Shown here in pieces: positions 50,929 to 59,892 of a stretch of DNA of 64,000 nt. The translations under genes were made by a program, and so were the position numbers. Within the stretch, counting starts at the first letter, position 1. Each line of letters begins with the position of its first letter. Below the pieces are notes generated by a model. It saw only the letters and a program-made list of their open reading frames with translations. It did no database searches and was not told the DNA's origin. Source of the DNA: Spartobacteria bacterium (lineage in GTDB: Bacteria > Verrucomicrobiota > Verrucomicrobiia > Chthoniobacterales > UBA6821); assembly GCA_947471565.1 (NCBI GenBank), contig CANIVT010000010.1, positions 1 to 64,000 on the forward strand, in the 5' to 3' direction.

Positions 50929-51903
50929 TCAGAAAGATGAGAGGACTTTGGCGACCACGGCTTGGGCGTCGGGAAGCTGCAACTTCTCGAGCGGCATGCT
51001 GTAGATCGCGGGGGCGTCGAGCGCGGTGACGCGCAGGACGGGGGCGTCCAACTCGTCGAAGGCGTGCTCGGCAAGCAGTGCGGCAATCTGTGAGCTGACG
51101 CCGCAGAAGGGCTTGTTCTCGTCAACGAGCACCGCCCGGTGGGTCTTGGCGACGGAATTGAGGATGGTCTCCTCATCGAGCGGACGGATGGAGCGTAGGT
51201 CGACGACCTCGGCCTCGATGCCGTGCTCGACAGAAAGGATCTCGGCTGCGGCCAGCGAGGTGAGGACCGCGCGGCCATGGGCAATCAGCGAAACATCAAT
51301 TCCCTCGCGCTTCACTTCGGCCACGCCGAGCGGAATGGTGTAGGCACCCTCCGGCACCTCGCCGAGGTCACCGTAGAGAAGGGTGTTCTCCATGAAGCAG
51401 ACGGTGTCGTTATCGCGGATGGAGGAGATCATGAGCCCCTTTGCATCATACGGCGTGGCAGGGCAGACGACTTTGAGGCCGGGGGTGTTGGCCAGGAAGT
51501 TCTCCGGGGTGTGGGAGTGGGTTGCGCCTACGTTGGTGCCGCCGTTGGCAGGACCTCGGATGACCATCGGGACATTGATCAGGCCACCCGACATGTAGCG
51601 GATACAGCCGGCGTTGTTGATGATCTGGTCGAGTCCGACGTAGGCAAAGCTCCAGAACATCAGCTCGACCACCGGCCGGAGTCCCATCATCGCAGCGCCG
51701 ACGCCCAGGCCCAGGAAAGCGGCCTCGCTGATCGGGGTGTCGATGACACGCTTGGAGCCGAACTTCTGCCAGAGTCCCTCGGTGACCTTGTAGGCGCCGT
51801 TGTACTGGGCAACCTCTTCACCCATGAGGAAGACATTCTCGTCGCGGGCAAGCTCCTCGGCGAAGGCGTCGTTCAGGGCCTGGCGGTAGGTGATGACGGG
51901 CAT
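50929..51903 (-). CDS. pdhB: Pyruvate dehydrogenase E1 component, beta subunit
   Basis: The product has 324 residues. It opens MPVITYRQALNDAFAEELAR and has MGEEVAQYNGAYKVTEGLW, DTPISEAAFLGLGVGAAMMG, GPANGGTNVGATHSHTPENF and the C-terminal transketolase domain with VVDLRSIRPLDEETI. It forms the E1 heterotetramer with PdhA and holds part of the thiamine diphosphate site. It is separated from pdhA by about 104 bp of heptamer repeats. Confidence 0.95.
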   Translation of the reverse strand: MPVITYRQALNDAFAEELARDENVFLMGEEVAQYNGAYKVTEGLWQKFGSKRVIDTPISEAAFLGLGVGAAMMGLRPVVELMFWSFAYVGLDQIINNAGCIRYMSGGLINVPMVIRGPANGGTNVGATHSHTPENFLANTPGLKVVCPATPYDAKGLMISSIRDNDTVCFMENTLLYGDLGEVPEGAYTIPLGVAEVKREGIDVSLIAHGRAVLTSLAAAEILSVEHGIEAEVVDLRSIRPLDEETILNSVAKTHRAVLVDENKPFCGVSSQIAALLAEHAFDELDAPVLRVTALDAPAIYSMPLEKLQLPDAQAVVAKVLSSF

Positions 51904-51907
51904 GCGG

Positions 51908-52003
51908 GGAAAAGGCTGAAGGCTGAAGGCTGAAGGCTGAAGGCTGTTAGGTCAGAGAATGGGGAAGGTGTTTAGCGGTTTAGGCTGTAGGCTATTAGGC
52001 GGA
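51908..52003. repeat. GGCTGAA heptamer repeats between pdhA and pdhB
   Basis: GGCTGAAGGCTGAAGGCTGA (from 51915) gives four tandem heptamers followed by GGCTGTTAGGTCAGAGAATG, then GCGGTTTAGGCTGTAGGCTA (from 51974). These resemble the arrays at 9564, 39160, 45967, 47547, 53413 and 60462. Confidence 0.65.
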
Positions 52004-52007
52004 AAAC

Positions 52008-53324
52008 CTACTCGCTGAAGAAGTGGCGGCCGGTCTGGCCAGCCTCGGTCTGGTGATCCACCTCGTGGTAGATGTCCTCGAAAATACTCTCCTCGGAGGG
52101 CCAGGGGCTGGCGATGGCGAACTCGGCAGCGGTCGCAGCCTCGGCCTTGGCCTCGGAGTTGATCTTCTCGATGCCGTCCTCGGTGATCACCTTCTCCTTG
52201 AGAAGCTGCTTTTCCCAAAGGGTGATCGGGTCAAACTCGGTCTTGTAGCGCTCGATCTCCTCGGGGGAGCGGTACTTCTTGGCATTCGCGTCGGCAACGG
52301 AGTGGCCGTAGTAGCGGTAGGTCGAGACCTCGAGGACGTGGGGGCGGAACTTCGTCCGGGCCTTCTCCATGACGGCTCCGAGATTGGCGCGGAGTTCGTA
52401 AAGATCGAAGCCGCCGCAGAGGGACCAGTCGACATCGAAGCCCTCGGCACGGGAAGCCAGGGAGTGACGGATGGCCGAGGAACGCTCGAGGCTCGTGCCC
52501 ATGGAATAGCCGTTGTTCTCGATCACAAAGACGATGGGTAGTTCAAAAAGCGCGGCCATATTAAGGCACTCGCTGAAGACACCTTGGTTCACGGCGCCGT
52601 CACCGAGGAAGGCGATCGCACAGCCCTTGATCCCCTTGTATTTCAAGGCGAAGGCGAGCCCCATGCCGAGCGGGGCCTGGCCGCCGACAATGCCGTGGCC
52701 GCCCCAATAATGCTTGTCGGGTGCAAAGAAGTGCATCGAGCCCCCCTTGCCCTTGGAGCAGCCGGTTCCTTTGCCAAAGAGCTCGGCCATGCATTCGTTC
52801 ATCCCCATGCCGACAGCCAGGGCGTGGCCGTGGTCGCGGTAGGCGGTGATGATCTCATCCTGGCCGTTCATCAGCGAGGCAGTCCCCACAGCAACCGACT
52901 CCTGGCCGATATAGAGGTGGAGGAAACCGCCCATCGCACCGTTGTTGTAGTGCTTGAGGGCCTGCTGCTCAAAGCGGCGGATGCGGAGCATCTCGCGAAG
53001 GAAGGAGACCTTCTCGGCAGGCTTGAGCTTTGCGTTGAAGGGATCCTTGGACCAGTCAGTCGAGGCTTTGGAAGCAGGAGAGGCTGGTTTGGCGACGGCT
53101 TTGGCCGCCTTGGCGGGTGCCTTTGAGATCGGGGCAGTCTTCCTGGGTGTAACAGCCTTCTTAGGGGCCGCCTTCTTCACCGGAGCTTTCTTAACGACCT
53201 CCCTTTTCACAGGTTTGGAGGCCTTGGCCGGAGCTTTGGTCACTTTCTTCGTGACGACGGGGCGTACCGCTTTCTTGGAAGCGGATTGTTTCGGTTTGGA
53301 AGGTAGGGAAAGCGTGCGAGCCAT
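52008..53324 (-). CDS. pdhA: Pyruvate dehydrogenase E1 alpha subunit with histone-H1-like N-terminal tail
   Basis: The product has 438 residues against about 325-370 for most PdhA. Residues about 92-438 are a normal E1 alpha: REMLRIRRFEQQALKHY, GFLHLYIGQESVAVG, YRDHGHALAVGM, GKGGSMHFF, and the thiamine diphosphate motif from GDGAVNQGV to VIENNGY. Residues 1-88 are almost only Lys, Ala, Pro, Val, Thr and Ser in PAK/KKA-type repeats (such as KKAPVKKAAPKKAVTPRK), like histone H1 tails. The frame is continuous and the only ATG at the start is 53324, so the tail appears genuine. Confidence 0.93.
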   Translation of the reverse strand: MARTLSLPSKPKQSASKKAVRPVVTKKVTKAPAKASKPVKREVVKKAPVKKAAPKKAVTPRKTAPISKAPAKAAKAVAKPASPASKASTDWSKDPFNAKLKPAEKVSFLREMLRIRRFEQQALKHYNNGAMGGFLHLYIGQESVAVGTASLMNGQDEIITAYRDHGHALAVGMGMNECMAELFGKGTGCSKGKGGSMHFFAPDKHYWGGHGIVGGQAPLGMGLAFALKYKGIKGCAIAFLGDGAVNQGVFSECLNMAALFELPIVFVIENNGYSMGTSLERSSAIRHSLASRAEGFDVDWSLCGGFDLYELRANLGAVMEKARTKFRPHVLEVSTYRYYGHSVADANAKKYRSPEEIERYKTEFDPITLWEKQLLKEKVITEDGIEKINSEAKAEAATAAEFAIASPWPSEESIFEDIYHEVDHQTEAGQTGRHFFSE

Positions 53325-53412
53325 GGGCCGTATCCCGCCCCGGGAAGGCCGGTGCGCGAAGGGGAAATTATTCCGAAACCAGCCTGATGCCGCAAGACAG
53401 AAGAGGGAGAAT

Positions 53413-53512
53413 CAGACTGAAGACCGAAGGCTGAAGACTGAAAGGAAATCCCAAACAAGGAGAGACGCTTCGCTCCCTACCTACTTCAGTCTTCAGTCTC
53501 AACCGCTTCAGC
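53413..53512. repeat. Inverted heptamer repeats between recA and pdhA
   Basis: GACTGAAGACCGAAGGCTGA (from 53414) and, about 60 bp on, CTTCAGTCTTCAGTCTCAAC (from 53484) can pair across a GGAGAGACGCTTCGCTCCC-containing middle that itself folds. It may end the recA transcript, although no T-run follows. Confidence 0.55.
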
Positions 53513-53534
53513 CTCCGGAACCCCGAGTTCCGTC

Positions 53535-54584
53535 TTACTTCTTCCCCGCAGCTTCGGTCTCGAGGGCGGCCTTCACGGCCTCCTCGATCTCGGCATAAAG
53601 CTCGGTATTGGACTTGAGGAGGTCTTTTGCGGCATCGCGGCCCTGGGCGATGTTTTCACCCTTGTAGTTGAGCCAGGAACCGCGCTTCTCGAGGACATTC
53701 TTCTCGATAGCAAGATCCAGCAGAGAGCCCGTGGAGGAAATTCCCTCGTTGTACATGATGTCGAACTCAGCCTCGGTGAAGGGCGGGGCGACCTTGTTCT
53801 TCACGACTTTCACGCGGGTGCGGCTGCCTGTGACAGTGCCGTCGGTCTGCTTGATGGCACCGATGCGGCGGATGTCGCAGCGGACGCTGGCGTAGAACTT
53901 CAGGGCCTTGCCTCCCGGAGTCGTCTCGGGGTTGCCGAACATGACGCCGATTTTCTCACGGATCTGGTTGGTGAAGATGCAGCAGGTGTCGGCTTTTGCA
54001 ATGAGTGCGGTGAGCTTCCTCATGGCGGCGCTCATGAGGCGCGCCTGGGCGCCGACGACCGAGTCGCCGATCTCGCCCTCGAGCTCTGTCTTGGTGACCA
54101 GTGCGGCGACGGAATCGAGAACGATCACGTCGACAGCGTTGGAACGCACCAGGGTCTCGCAGATACGCAGGGCCTCTTCGCCGGAGCTGGGCTGTGAGAC
54201 GAGGAGTTCCTCGAGGTTGACCCCGAGCTTGCGGGCATAGCCGGGATCGAGCGCGTGCTCGACATCGATGAAGGCGGCAACGCCGCCGCGCTTCTGGGCC
54301 TGGGCGACGACGGTCAGCGTGAGGGTCGTCTTACCCGAGGACTCGGGGCCGAAGATTTCGACGATGCGTCCGCGAGGGAATCCGCCGACGCCGAGGGCGC
54401 GGTCGATGAGGAGGTTCCCGGTCGGAATCGAGGCGATATTGACCGCAGCGGCCTCACCGAGGCGCATGATGGCTCCGTCGCCGTAGTCCTTGGCGATCGC
54501 CTGGATGGCGAGGTCGAGGTTCTTCGCGCGGGCAGCGGCGGCTTTGTCGGTTGCCTTCTCAGTGGATGCGTCTTCTTTGGCCAT
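53535..54584 (-). CDS. recA: Recombinase A
   Basis: The product has 349 residues. Walker A is GPESSGKT (79-86), Walker [13 protein letters not shown], with [14 protein letters not shown] as the RecA signature and DNA loops L1/L2 around [16 protein letters not shown] and [20 protein letters not shown]. It drives strand exchange and SOS co-protease activity. It is divergent from cdsA across 135 bp; I see no clear LexA box there. Confidence 0.98.
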   Translation of the reverse strand: MAKEDASTEKATDKAAAARAKNLDLAIQAIAKDYGDGAIMRLGEAAAVNIASIPTGNLLIDRALGVGGFPRGRIVEIFGPESSGKTTLTLTVVAQAQKRGGVAAFIDVEHALDPGYARKLGVNLEELLVSQPSSGEEALRICETLVRSNAVDVIVLDSVAALVTKTELEGEIGDSVVGAQARLMSAAMRKLTALIAKADTCCIFTNQIREKIGVMFGNPETTPGGKALKFYASVRCDIRRIGAIKQTDGTVTGSRTRVKVVKNKVAPPFTEAEFDIMYNEGISSTGSLLDLAIEKNVLEKRGSWLNYKGENIAQGRDAAKDLLKSNTELYAEIEEAVKAALETEAAGKK

Positions 54585-54719
54585 GGTCGTGGGGATCGTG
54601 GGGTTGGTTCTTGGGAATATGTCGGTGAAAGTTTTTACCCTAGACCTCCCGGCGGCGTCCGCAACCGGAAAACGGCGGCTTGCCTTTCAGAAGGGTGTTT
54701 TTACCTTGGACGCTTCCGA

Positions 54720-55616
54720 ATGCGCCCCCTACCCCCCTCTTTCATCCCTCGGACACTCAGCACACTTGGTCTCTGGTCAGCCGTCATCGTCGCCTTCTTG
54801 CTCCGCTCGGAGATCCTCTTCGCCATCCTGATCGCGATCCCCGCTCTGGTCTCCCTCTGGGAGTATTTCGCACTGCTCAGGGCGGGAGGCATCAGCAATC
54901 ACCGGGGCTTCGGCATGGGGGCTGCCCTAGTGCTCATCGCCCTGAATTTTCTACTCCTTCCCTCCGCCGATCCACTGAAGCGCTTTGCCCTGTTCCCGGT
55001 CGAGACGGCGGCACTCGCCCTCTTCGTGCCGTTGCTTTTCCTGAGGGAATTCGGACGGAACAACCCCGGTCGCGCCACGGCAGAGGCGATCGCCTTCACC
55101 CTGCTCGGCGTGGTCTACATCCCGTGGCTTTTTCTCTTCATGGCGAAGCTCTTTTACCTCACGCCCCGGACGGCGGATGGCCACACCACAGGCCAGTATC
55201 TGGTGCTTTTTGTGGTGGCGGTCACGAAATTCACCGACGTCGGGGCCTTCCTCTCGGGAAGCCTTTTCGGTCGGACTCCTTTCTTCCCCAACATCAGTCC
55301 GAAGAAGACTTGGGAAGGAATCCTCGGCGGCATCCTGCTGGGCGTGGTGACAGGTGCTGTTGTTTCGCGCCTCTTTGACGGCTATCTGCCGGTCTTCCAC
55401 TTCAGCCTCCCCGTGGCATGCATCCTCTCATTGATCCTCGCTGTGGCGGGAGTGGCCGGAGATCTCGCCGAATCGCTCCTGAAGCGATCGGTTCATACCA
55501 AGGACTCCGGCCATACACTACCCGGCATCGGCGGCGGCCTTGACCTGATCGACAGCCTACTCTTCACCCTCCCCCTCTTCTACTTCCTGCTGCAGTTCCT
55601 CCCTCACCTCGCATGA
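54720..55616 (+). CDS. cdsA: Phosphatidate cytidylyltransferase
   Basis: From ATG 54720 the product has 298 residues and about eight transmembrane helices. It has ISPKKTWEGILGGILLG and the C-terminal signature region GDLAESLLKRSVHTKDSG then PGIGGGLDLIDSLLFT. The usual signature is P-G-H-G-G-x-x-D-R-x-D; here the His is Ile and D-R-x-D is D-L-I-D. It makes CDP-diacylglycerol. The longer frame to 54255 is antisense to recA. It overlaps dxr by 4 nt. Confidence 0.9.
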   Translation: MRPLPPSFIPRTLSTLGLWSAVIVAFLLRSEILFAILIAIPALVSLWEYFALLRAGGISNHRGFGMGAALVLIALNFLLLPSADPLKRFALFPVETAALALFVPLLFLREFGRNNPGRATAEAIAFTLLGVVYIPWLFLFMAKLFYLTPRTADGHTTGQYLVLFVVAVTKFTDVGAFLSGSLFGRTPFFPNISPKKTWEGILGGILLGVVTGAVVSRLFDGYLPVFHFSLPVACILSLILAVAGVAGDLAESLLKRSVHTKDSGHTLPGIGGGLDLIDSLLFTLPLFYFLLQFLPHLA

Positions 55617-56746
55617 AGCGGCGCGTCGTGATCCTGGGGGCCACGGGCTCCATCGGAGAGAGTGCGATGCGCGTCGCGCGGGCGATGCCGGACCGGATCG
55701 AGATCGTGGGACTCTCCGGCCGCAACAACACGGGGCGACTTCTGGAACTGGCCCGCGAGTTTCCGGAGGCAACACTCTGCGCGGGTGATGAAGCGGCTGC
55801 AAAACAACTATCTCATGATCTCGGGCGCACCGTACTGCATGGTGAGGAAGGCCTCCTGACGCTCGCCGCACTACCCGAAGCCGATCTCGTGCTGGTGGCC
55901 ATCGTCGGGACAACCGGACTGAAGCCTGCGCTTCACGCCCTGGAGAACGACAAGGATCTCGCCGTCGCAAGCAAGGAAATCCTGGTCATGGCCGGTGAGT
56001 TGGTGATGGCCACAGCAGCTAAAATGAGCGGACGCGTCCATCCGGTCGACAGCGAGCACAATGCCATCTTCCAGTGCCTCGAGGGCCAGGATCCCTCGAC
56101 CGTGAAACGCCTGATCCTGACCTGTTCCGGCGGCCCGTTCAGGAAGGCTGATGCGGCGGACCTCGCCTCCGTCACTCCGGAGCAGGCCCTTCGTCACCCC
56201 ACATGGTCGATGGGGAGGAAAATTTCGATCGATTCGGCCACGCTCTTTAATAAGGGACTCGAGATGATCGAGGCGAAGTGGCTCTTTGGCATGCCGATGG
56301 AACGAGTCGATGTCATCGTACACCCCCAGAGCATCGTCCACTCGATGGTGGAGTTCCTCGACGGCTCGATCCTGGCGCAACTCGGTTCCACCGACATGGC
56401 ACTGCCAATCCAGTACGCTCTCACTTACCCAGAACGCCTCACGGGCCCGTGCGCCCCGCTCGACCTGACGGCGTTGGGGAAGCTCGAATTCGAGGCGCCT
56501 CGCAATGATCTTTTCCCCGCACTCGATCTGGCCCGCAGGGCTGGGACCGCTGGTGGCACCCTGCCTGCGGTCCTGAATGCGGCCAACGAGGCCGCGGTGG
56601 ATGCCTTTCTCTCCAGCAAACTCCCCTTCCCCGGGATCTGGGAGAGCGTGGCCCGCGCGATGGATGAGGTGCCGTTCGTGGAGCACCCGACCCTGGATCA
56701 GCTGATTGCAGCCGATCACGCCGCTCGGTTAATTGTCGGAAGTTAG
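55613..56746 (+). CDS. dxr: 1-deoxy-D-xylulose 5-phosphate reductoisomerase
   Basis: The product has 377 residues. The NADPH site ILGATGSIGESAMRV is at the start. Metal and substrate residues are in VASKEILVMAGEL, VHPVDSEHNAIFQCL, TCSGGPFR, HPTWSMGRKISIDSATLFNK and GLEMIEAKWLF. It commits DXP to the MEP isoprenoid pathway. The 4 nt overlap with cdsA matches the common cdsA-dxr arrangement. Confidence 0.97.
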   Translation: MKRRVVILGATGSIGESAMRVARAMPDRIEIVGLSGRNNTGRLLELAREFPEATLCAGDEAAAKQLSHDLGRTVLHGEEGLLTLAALPEADLVLVAIVGTTGLKPALHALENDKDLAVASKEILVMAGELVMATAAKMSGRVHPVDSEHNAIFQCLEGQDPSTVKRLILTCSGGPFRKADAADLASVTPEQALRHPTWSMGRKISIDSATLFNKGLEMIEAKWLFGMPMERVDVIVHPQSIVHSMVEFLDGSILAQLGSTDMALPIQYALTYPERLTGPCAPLDLTALGKLEFEAPRNDLFPALDLARRAGTAGGTLPAVLNAANEAAVDAFLSSKLPFPGIWESVARAMDEVPFVEHPTLDQLIAADHAARLIVGS

Positions 56747-56756
56747 GAGAACTGTT

Positions 56757-56910
56757 TTGCGCAGAGGCGCGGAAAACCGAGTGGTGGGAGCCACGGTTTG
56801 GCCTGCGAAGCAGCCCGAAGGGCGAGGCCCTCGAGAGAGGGAGGGGCAAACGCTGAGAGACGGAAACAGCCCCCTTTTATTTCCCTGCGCTTCTGCGTCT
56901 CTGCGCGATA
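56757..56910 (-). repeat. About 150 bp composite repeat, inverted copy, after dxr
   Basis: Read on the minus strand it starts ATCGCGCAGAGACGCAGAAG, carries AAATAAAAGGG and a family-B element (about 56776-56847), and ends GGTTTTCCGCGCCTCTGCGC. It matches 50750-50900 along its length with few changes. Confidence 0.75.
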
Positions 56911-56926
56911 TTTTCTGCCTTCAAAT

Positions 56927-56961
56927 AAAAAGCCCCGCACCGTTTCCGGAGCGGGGCTTTT
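56927..56961. terminator. Bidirectional terminator between dxr and the sod gene
   Basis: AAAAGCCCCGC (56927-56937) and GCGGGGCTTTT (56951-56961) form a perfect 11 bp stem with a 13 nt loop. A-run before and T-run after make it a rho-independent terminator on both strands, serving convergent dxr and sod. Confidence 0.9.
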
Positions 56962-56977
56962 GCTGAAGGACGAAATT

Positions 56978-57721
56978 TTAGAGGGCAGCTGTATAGTTGG
57001 CCTCAGCCTTGTCCCAGTTCACCACGTTCCACCAGGCCTTGAGGTAGTCGGGGCGTCGGTTCTGGTAGTTGAGATAGTAGGCGTGCTCCCAGACATCGTT
57101 GCCGAGAACCGGCTTTCCTGATCCGTCCATGAGCGGGCTGTCCTGATTGGGAGTCGAGACGATCTCAAGAGCACCCTGCTTGTTGACGATGAGCCAGGCC
57201 CATCCGCTGCCGAAGCGGCCGACGCCGGCGGCCTCGAACTTAGCCTTGAACTCGTCGACGCTGCCAAAGGTCTTCACGATGGCCTCGGAGAGCTTACCGA
57301 CCGGGGCGGAAGCGCCACCCGGCGTCATGAGTTCCCAGAAGAACGTGTGGTTGGAATGACCTCCGCCGTTGTTACGAACTGCATTGCGGATTGGCTCGGG
57401 CACCGCGTTGAGATCCGCGATAAGATCGTTGACCGGCTTGGCCGAAAGATCGGCGTGATCCTTAAGCGCGTTGTTGAGGTTGTTCACGTAAGCAGCGTGG
57501 TGCTTGTCGTGGTGGATTTCCATCGTGCGGGCGTCGATGTGGGGCTCGAGCGCACCGAAAGCGTAAGGAAGAGGAGGAAGGGTGTATGCCATAGGGTTCA
57601 AAGGATGATCACGGGTCTCACGCTGAGACAAGACGGAACCGGTGGCGGCGCGGACACGGAATGCGATGGCCGGGAAGAATAGGCCGAGAACCCGGATGAA
57701 GGAACGTCTCGTGAACGCCAT
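56978..57721 (-). CDS. Superoxide dismutase (Mn/Fe type), possibly Tat-exported
   Basis: The product has 247 residues from ATG 57721. The SOD domain starts at residue 44 ([20 protein letters not shown]). Ligand regions are [24 protein letters not shown] and [26 protein letters not shown] and TPNQDSPL favour a manganese enzyme. Residues 1-43 contain [10 protein letters not shown] and a hydrophobic stretch ending VRAATG, a twin-arginine-like signal. An internal start at 57592 would give a cytoplasmic enzyme of 204 residues. Neither start has a clear ribosome-binding site. It lies 26 nt after pta. Confidence 0.93.
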   Translation of the reverse strand: MAFTRRSFIRVLGLFFPAIAFRVRAATGSVLSQRETRDHPLNPMAYTLPPLPYAFGALEPHIDARTMEIHHDKHHAAYVNNLNNALKDHADLSAKPVNDLIADLNAVPEPIRNAVRNNGGGHSNHTFFWELMTPGGASAPVGKLSEAIVKTFGSVDEFKAKFEAAGVGRFGSGWAWLIVNKQGALEIVSTPNQDSPLMDGSGKPVLGNDVWEHAYYLNYQNRRPDYLKAWWNVVNWDKAEANYTAAL

Positions 57722-57747
57722 GAGGGTCTGGGCGGAGGGATCTCGGC

Positions 57748-58812
57748 CTAATGCCCCTCGTTGTCTCCCATCGGGTAGAGTTTCCGGTACTCGATGGCCT
57801 GAAGGCCGACAATGGCCGCCACCGCGGCGATGTCCTCGCTGAGGGTGCCGCGGGAGATTCGTGCGGCCGGACGGGAAAGGCCATTGACGATATGGCCGTA
57901 GACACGAGCGCCTCCGAGATGCTGAAGGAGTTTAACGGCGATGTTCCCGGAATTGAGATCGGGGAAGATGAGGACGTTCGCGCTGCCCGCCACGAGATTA
58001 TCGGGAACCTTGAGTCTGGCGATCGAGGAGACAAGAGCGGTGTCGGCCTGAAGTTCCCCGTCGATTTCCATGGGATGATCAAGCGCATCGTGGCCTCCTG
58101 CGCGGATCACAAGTTCCTTCGCCTGGGCGGCAGCCGCCGCCATCTTGAGGGCGGTGGGATGGGAGGAACTCCCGTGCGTGGAAAAGCTCAGGAAGGCAAT
58201 GCGTGGCGTCTTTCCGAAGACCTGCCTGGCAAGGAGTCCCGTCTGGACACCGATGGAGGCAAGTTGCTCGACGGTCGGCTCGGGAACCACGCCGCAATCG
58301 GCGAAGAACAGGACCCCGTCATCACCGAACTCGGGACGCGGCACCTCCACGATCATGGCACCGGAGACCACAGGTGAATGAGGCAGGGGCTTGATGAGTT
58401 GCAGCAGCGGCCGGAAGAGCGTCGAGGCATAGGCGCCGACCCCGCCGACCAGTCCGTCCACCAGCCCGTGCTGGAGCATCATCGCGGCGAAGTAATTCGG
58501 CTTGCTGAGCAGATTGCGCAACTCCCCCGGCTCCATACCGCGGTAACGCTCCAGTTGGGTGGCCAGACTCAGGAACCTCGGCATCTCGGAAGAAGTTTCC
58601 GGATCAATGATGGCGATTTTTTCCAGCACGACCCCGTTGGCTTCGGCGACGGCCGTGATCTCGTCCCTCTTGCCGATCAGGACAGCGATACCGAGCCCGC
58701 GGTCGTTGAACATTCTGGCCGCACGGATCACCCGGGGATCGTTCCCATCGGGAAAGACGATCCTCTTGGGATGCCTGCGGAGCTTGGCATACACGCTTTG
58801 GAGAAACGACAT
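57748..58812 (-). CDS. pta: Phosphate acetyltransferase
   Basis: From ATG 58812 the product has 354 residues, the short PTA_PTB form. Typical stretches are [67 protein letters not shown] and [19 protein letters not shown]. It interconverts acetyl-CoA and acetyl phosphate. No ackA is seen nearby. The start 12 codons further up (58848) is less likely. Confidence 0.93.
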   Translation of the reverse strand: MSFLQSVYAKLRRHPKRIVFPDGNDPRVIRAARMFNDRGLGIAVLIGKRDEITAVAEANGVVLEKIAIIDPETSSEMPRFLSLATQLERYRGMEPGELRNLLSKPNYFAAMMLQHGLVDGLVGGVGAYASTLFRPLLQLIKPLPHSPVVSGAMIVEVPRPEFGDDGVLFFADCGVVPEPTVEQLASIGVQTGLLARQVFGKTPRIAFLSFSTHGSSSHPTALKMAAAAAQAKELVIRAGGHDALDHPMEIDGELQADTALVSSIARLKVPDNLVAGSANVLIFPDLNSGNIAVKLLQHLGGARVYGHIVNGLSRPAARISRGTLSEDIAAVAAIVGLQAIEYRKLYPMGDNEGH

Positions 58813-58907
58813 TGCGATAAGGGTGGAAAAGATCCGCGCCGGAGACAAGGAGGATCGGGTGCCGTTCCCACTTCCATCCTGCGGGACCTTGAGATCATGA
58901 TCCCTCC

Positions 58908-59309
58908 ATGATCACCCGCCTCCTCCATACCCGCTACCGCGTCCAGGATCTCGAAAAGACCGTCTCTTTCTACCGCGACGTGCTGGGACTCAGGGAAACC
59001 CGCCGCAGCGAGAGCGGCAGGGGCTCCAAACTCGTTTTTCTGAAAGCCCCGGGAAGTGAAGAAGAAATCGAGATCTGCGAATTTGCGGGGAGCGGCCCTG
59101 TTGTTGTCGGGCCAGACCTGACCCATCTCGCCTTCGAAGTAACCGATCTCGAGTCCTTTGCAAAAGAGACAACCGCCAAGGGTTACCCCCTGAGCGATGG
59201 TCCGCACAAAACATCCTCCGGTTCCCTTATTGCATTCATCGACGCCCCGGAGGGCTACGAGGTGGAACTGATCCAGCATCTCCCTGCTGGGAGAGAGTTA
59301 AAAAGTTAG
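58908..59309 (+). CDS. Glyoxalase/bleomycin-resistance (VOC) family protein
   Basis: The product has 133 residues of the two-module VOC fold: LHTRYRVQDLEKTVSFYRDVLGL, EEIEICEF, DLTHLAFEVTDLESF and GYEVELIQH. The metal-ligand positions (His7, a Glu in EIEICE, His in LTHLAF and the last Glu in YEVELIQ) fit glyoxalase I, lactoylglutathione lyase. The substrate is not provable by reading. Confidence 0.82.
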   Translation: MITRLLHTRYRVQDLEKTVSFYRDVLGLRETRRSESGRGSKLVFLKAPGSEEEIEICEFAGSGPVVVGPDLTHLAFEVTDLESFAKETTAKGYPLSDGPHKTSSGSLIAFIDAPEGYEVELIQHLPAGRELKS

Positions 59310-59363
59310 AATGTTGAAGCGTGGAACGGAGAAGGGTGATGAGTTCCTCTGATTCTGCCGCAT

Positions 59364-59425
59364 CCTTTTAACCTTTTAACCTTTTAACCTTTTAACCTTT
59401 TAACCTTTTAACCTTTTAACCTTTC
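59364..59425. repeat. CCTTTTAA octamer tandem repeat
   Basis: About 7.5 copies of an eight-base unit CCTTTTAA follow in uninterrupted tandem, ending about 18 bp before the mscL start. Slippage here could change the spacing of the mscL promoter or leader. Similar TTAAAC/CCTTTTAA tracts are not seen elsewhere in the window. Confidence 0.85.
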
Positions 59426-59442
59426 CACTTATTTATCTTCCC

Positions 59443-59892
59443 ATGCTCCCCGTTCCCGAACCCAAGAAAGTTGTCGAAACCTCAGGGAAATTCCTCAACG
59501 AGTTCCGTGAGTTCATCAGTCGAGGTAATGTCATCGACCTTGCCGTCGGCGTGATCATGGGTGCCGCGTTCGGCAAGATCGTCACCGCCCTCGTCCAGGA
59601 CGTGATCATGCCGCCCATCGGGTTGCTGATGAAGGGAATCAACTTTCAGGACCTCTACGTTCCGCTCAATGGCAAGCACTACTCCGCCCTGGCTGCAGCC
59701 AAACAGGACGGGGCTCCAATCCTTGCCTACGGAAGCTTCATCAACACCGTGATCGAATTCGTGATCATCTCCGCCTGCATCTTCGCACTGGTGAAGACGA
59801 TCAACTCGCTCCGCAGAACCGATGCCGCGGCAGCCGCCCCGACAAAGAGCGAGGAGCTCCTGACGGAAATCCGCGACCTGCTCAAGAAGTAG
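59443..59892 (+). CDS. mscL: Large-conductance mechanosensitive channel
   Basis: The product has 149 residues. TM1 reads [37 protein letters not shown], the MscL signature; TM2 is [21 protein letters not shown]; the C-terminal helix ends [16 protein letters not shown]. It releases osmolytes on hypo-osmotic shock. The periplasmic loop is slightly longer than in E. coli. Its 3' end overlaps the convergent ACT-domain gene by 11 nt. Confidence 0.97.
   Translation: MLPVPEPKKVVETSGKFLNEFREFISRGNVIDLAVGVIMGAAFGKIVTALVQDVIMPPIGLLMKGINFQDLYVPLNGKHYSALAAAKQDGAPILAYGSFINTVIEFVIISACIFALVKTINSLRRTDAAAAAPTKSEELLTEIRDLLKK

Noticed and set aside
39160-53512. CRISPR array from the GGCTGAA repeats
   Set aside because: Units are seven bases in direct tandem with no unique spacers and no cas genes in the window.
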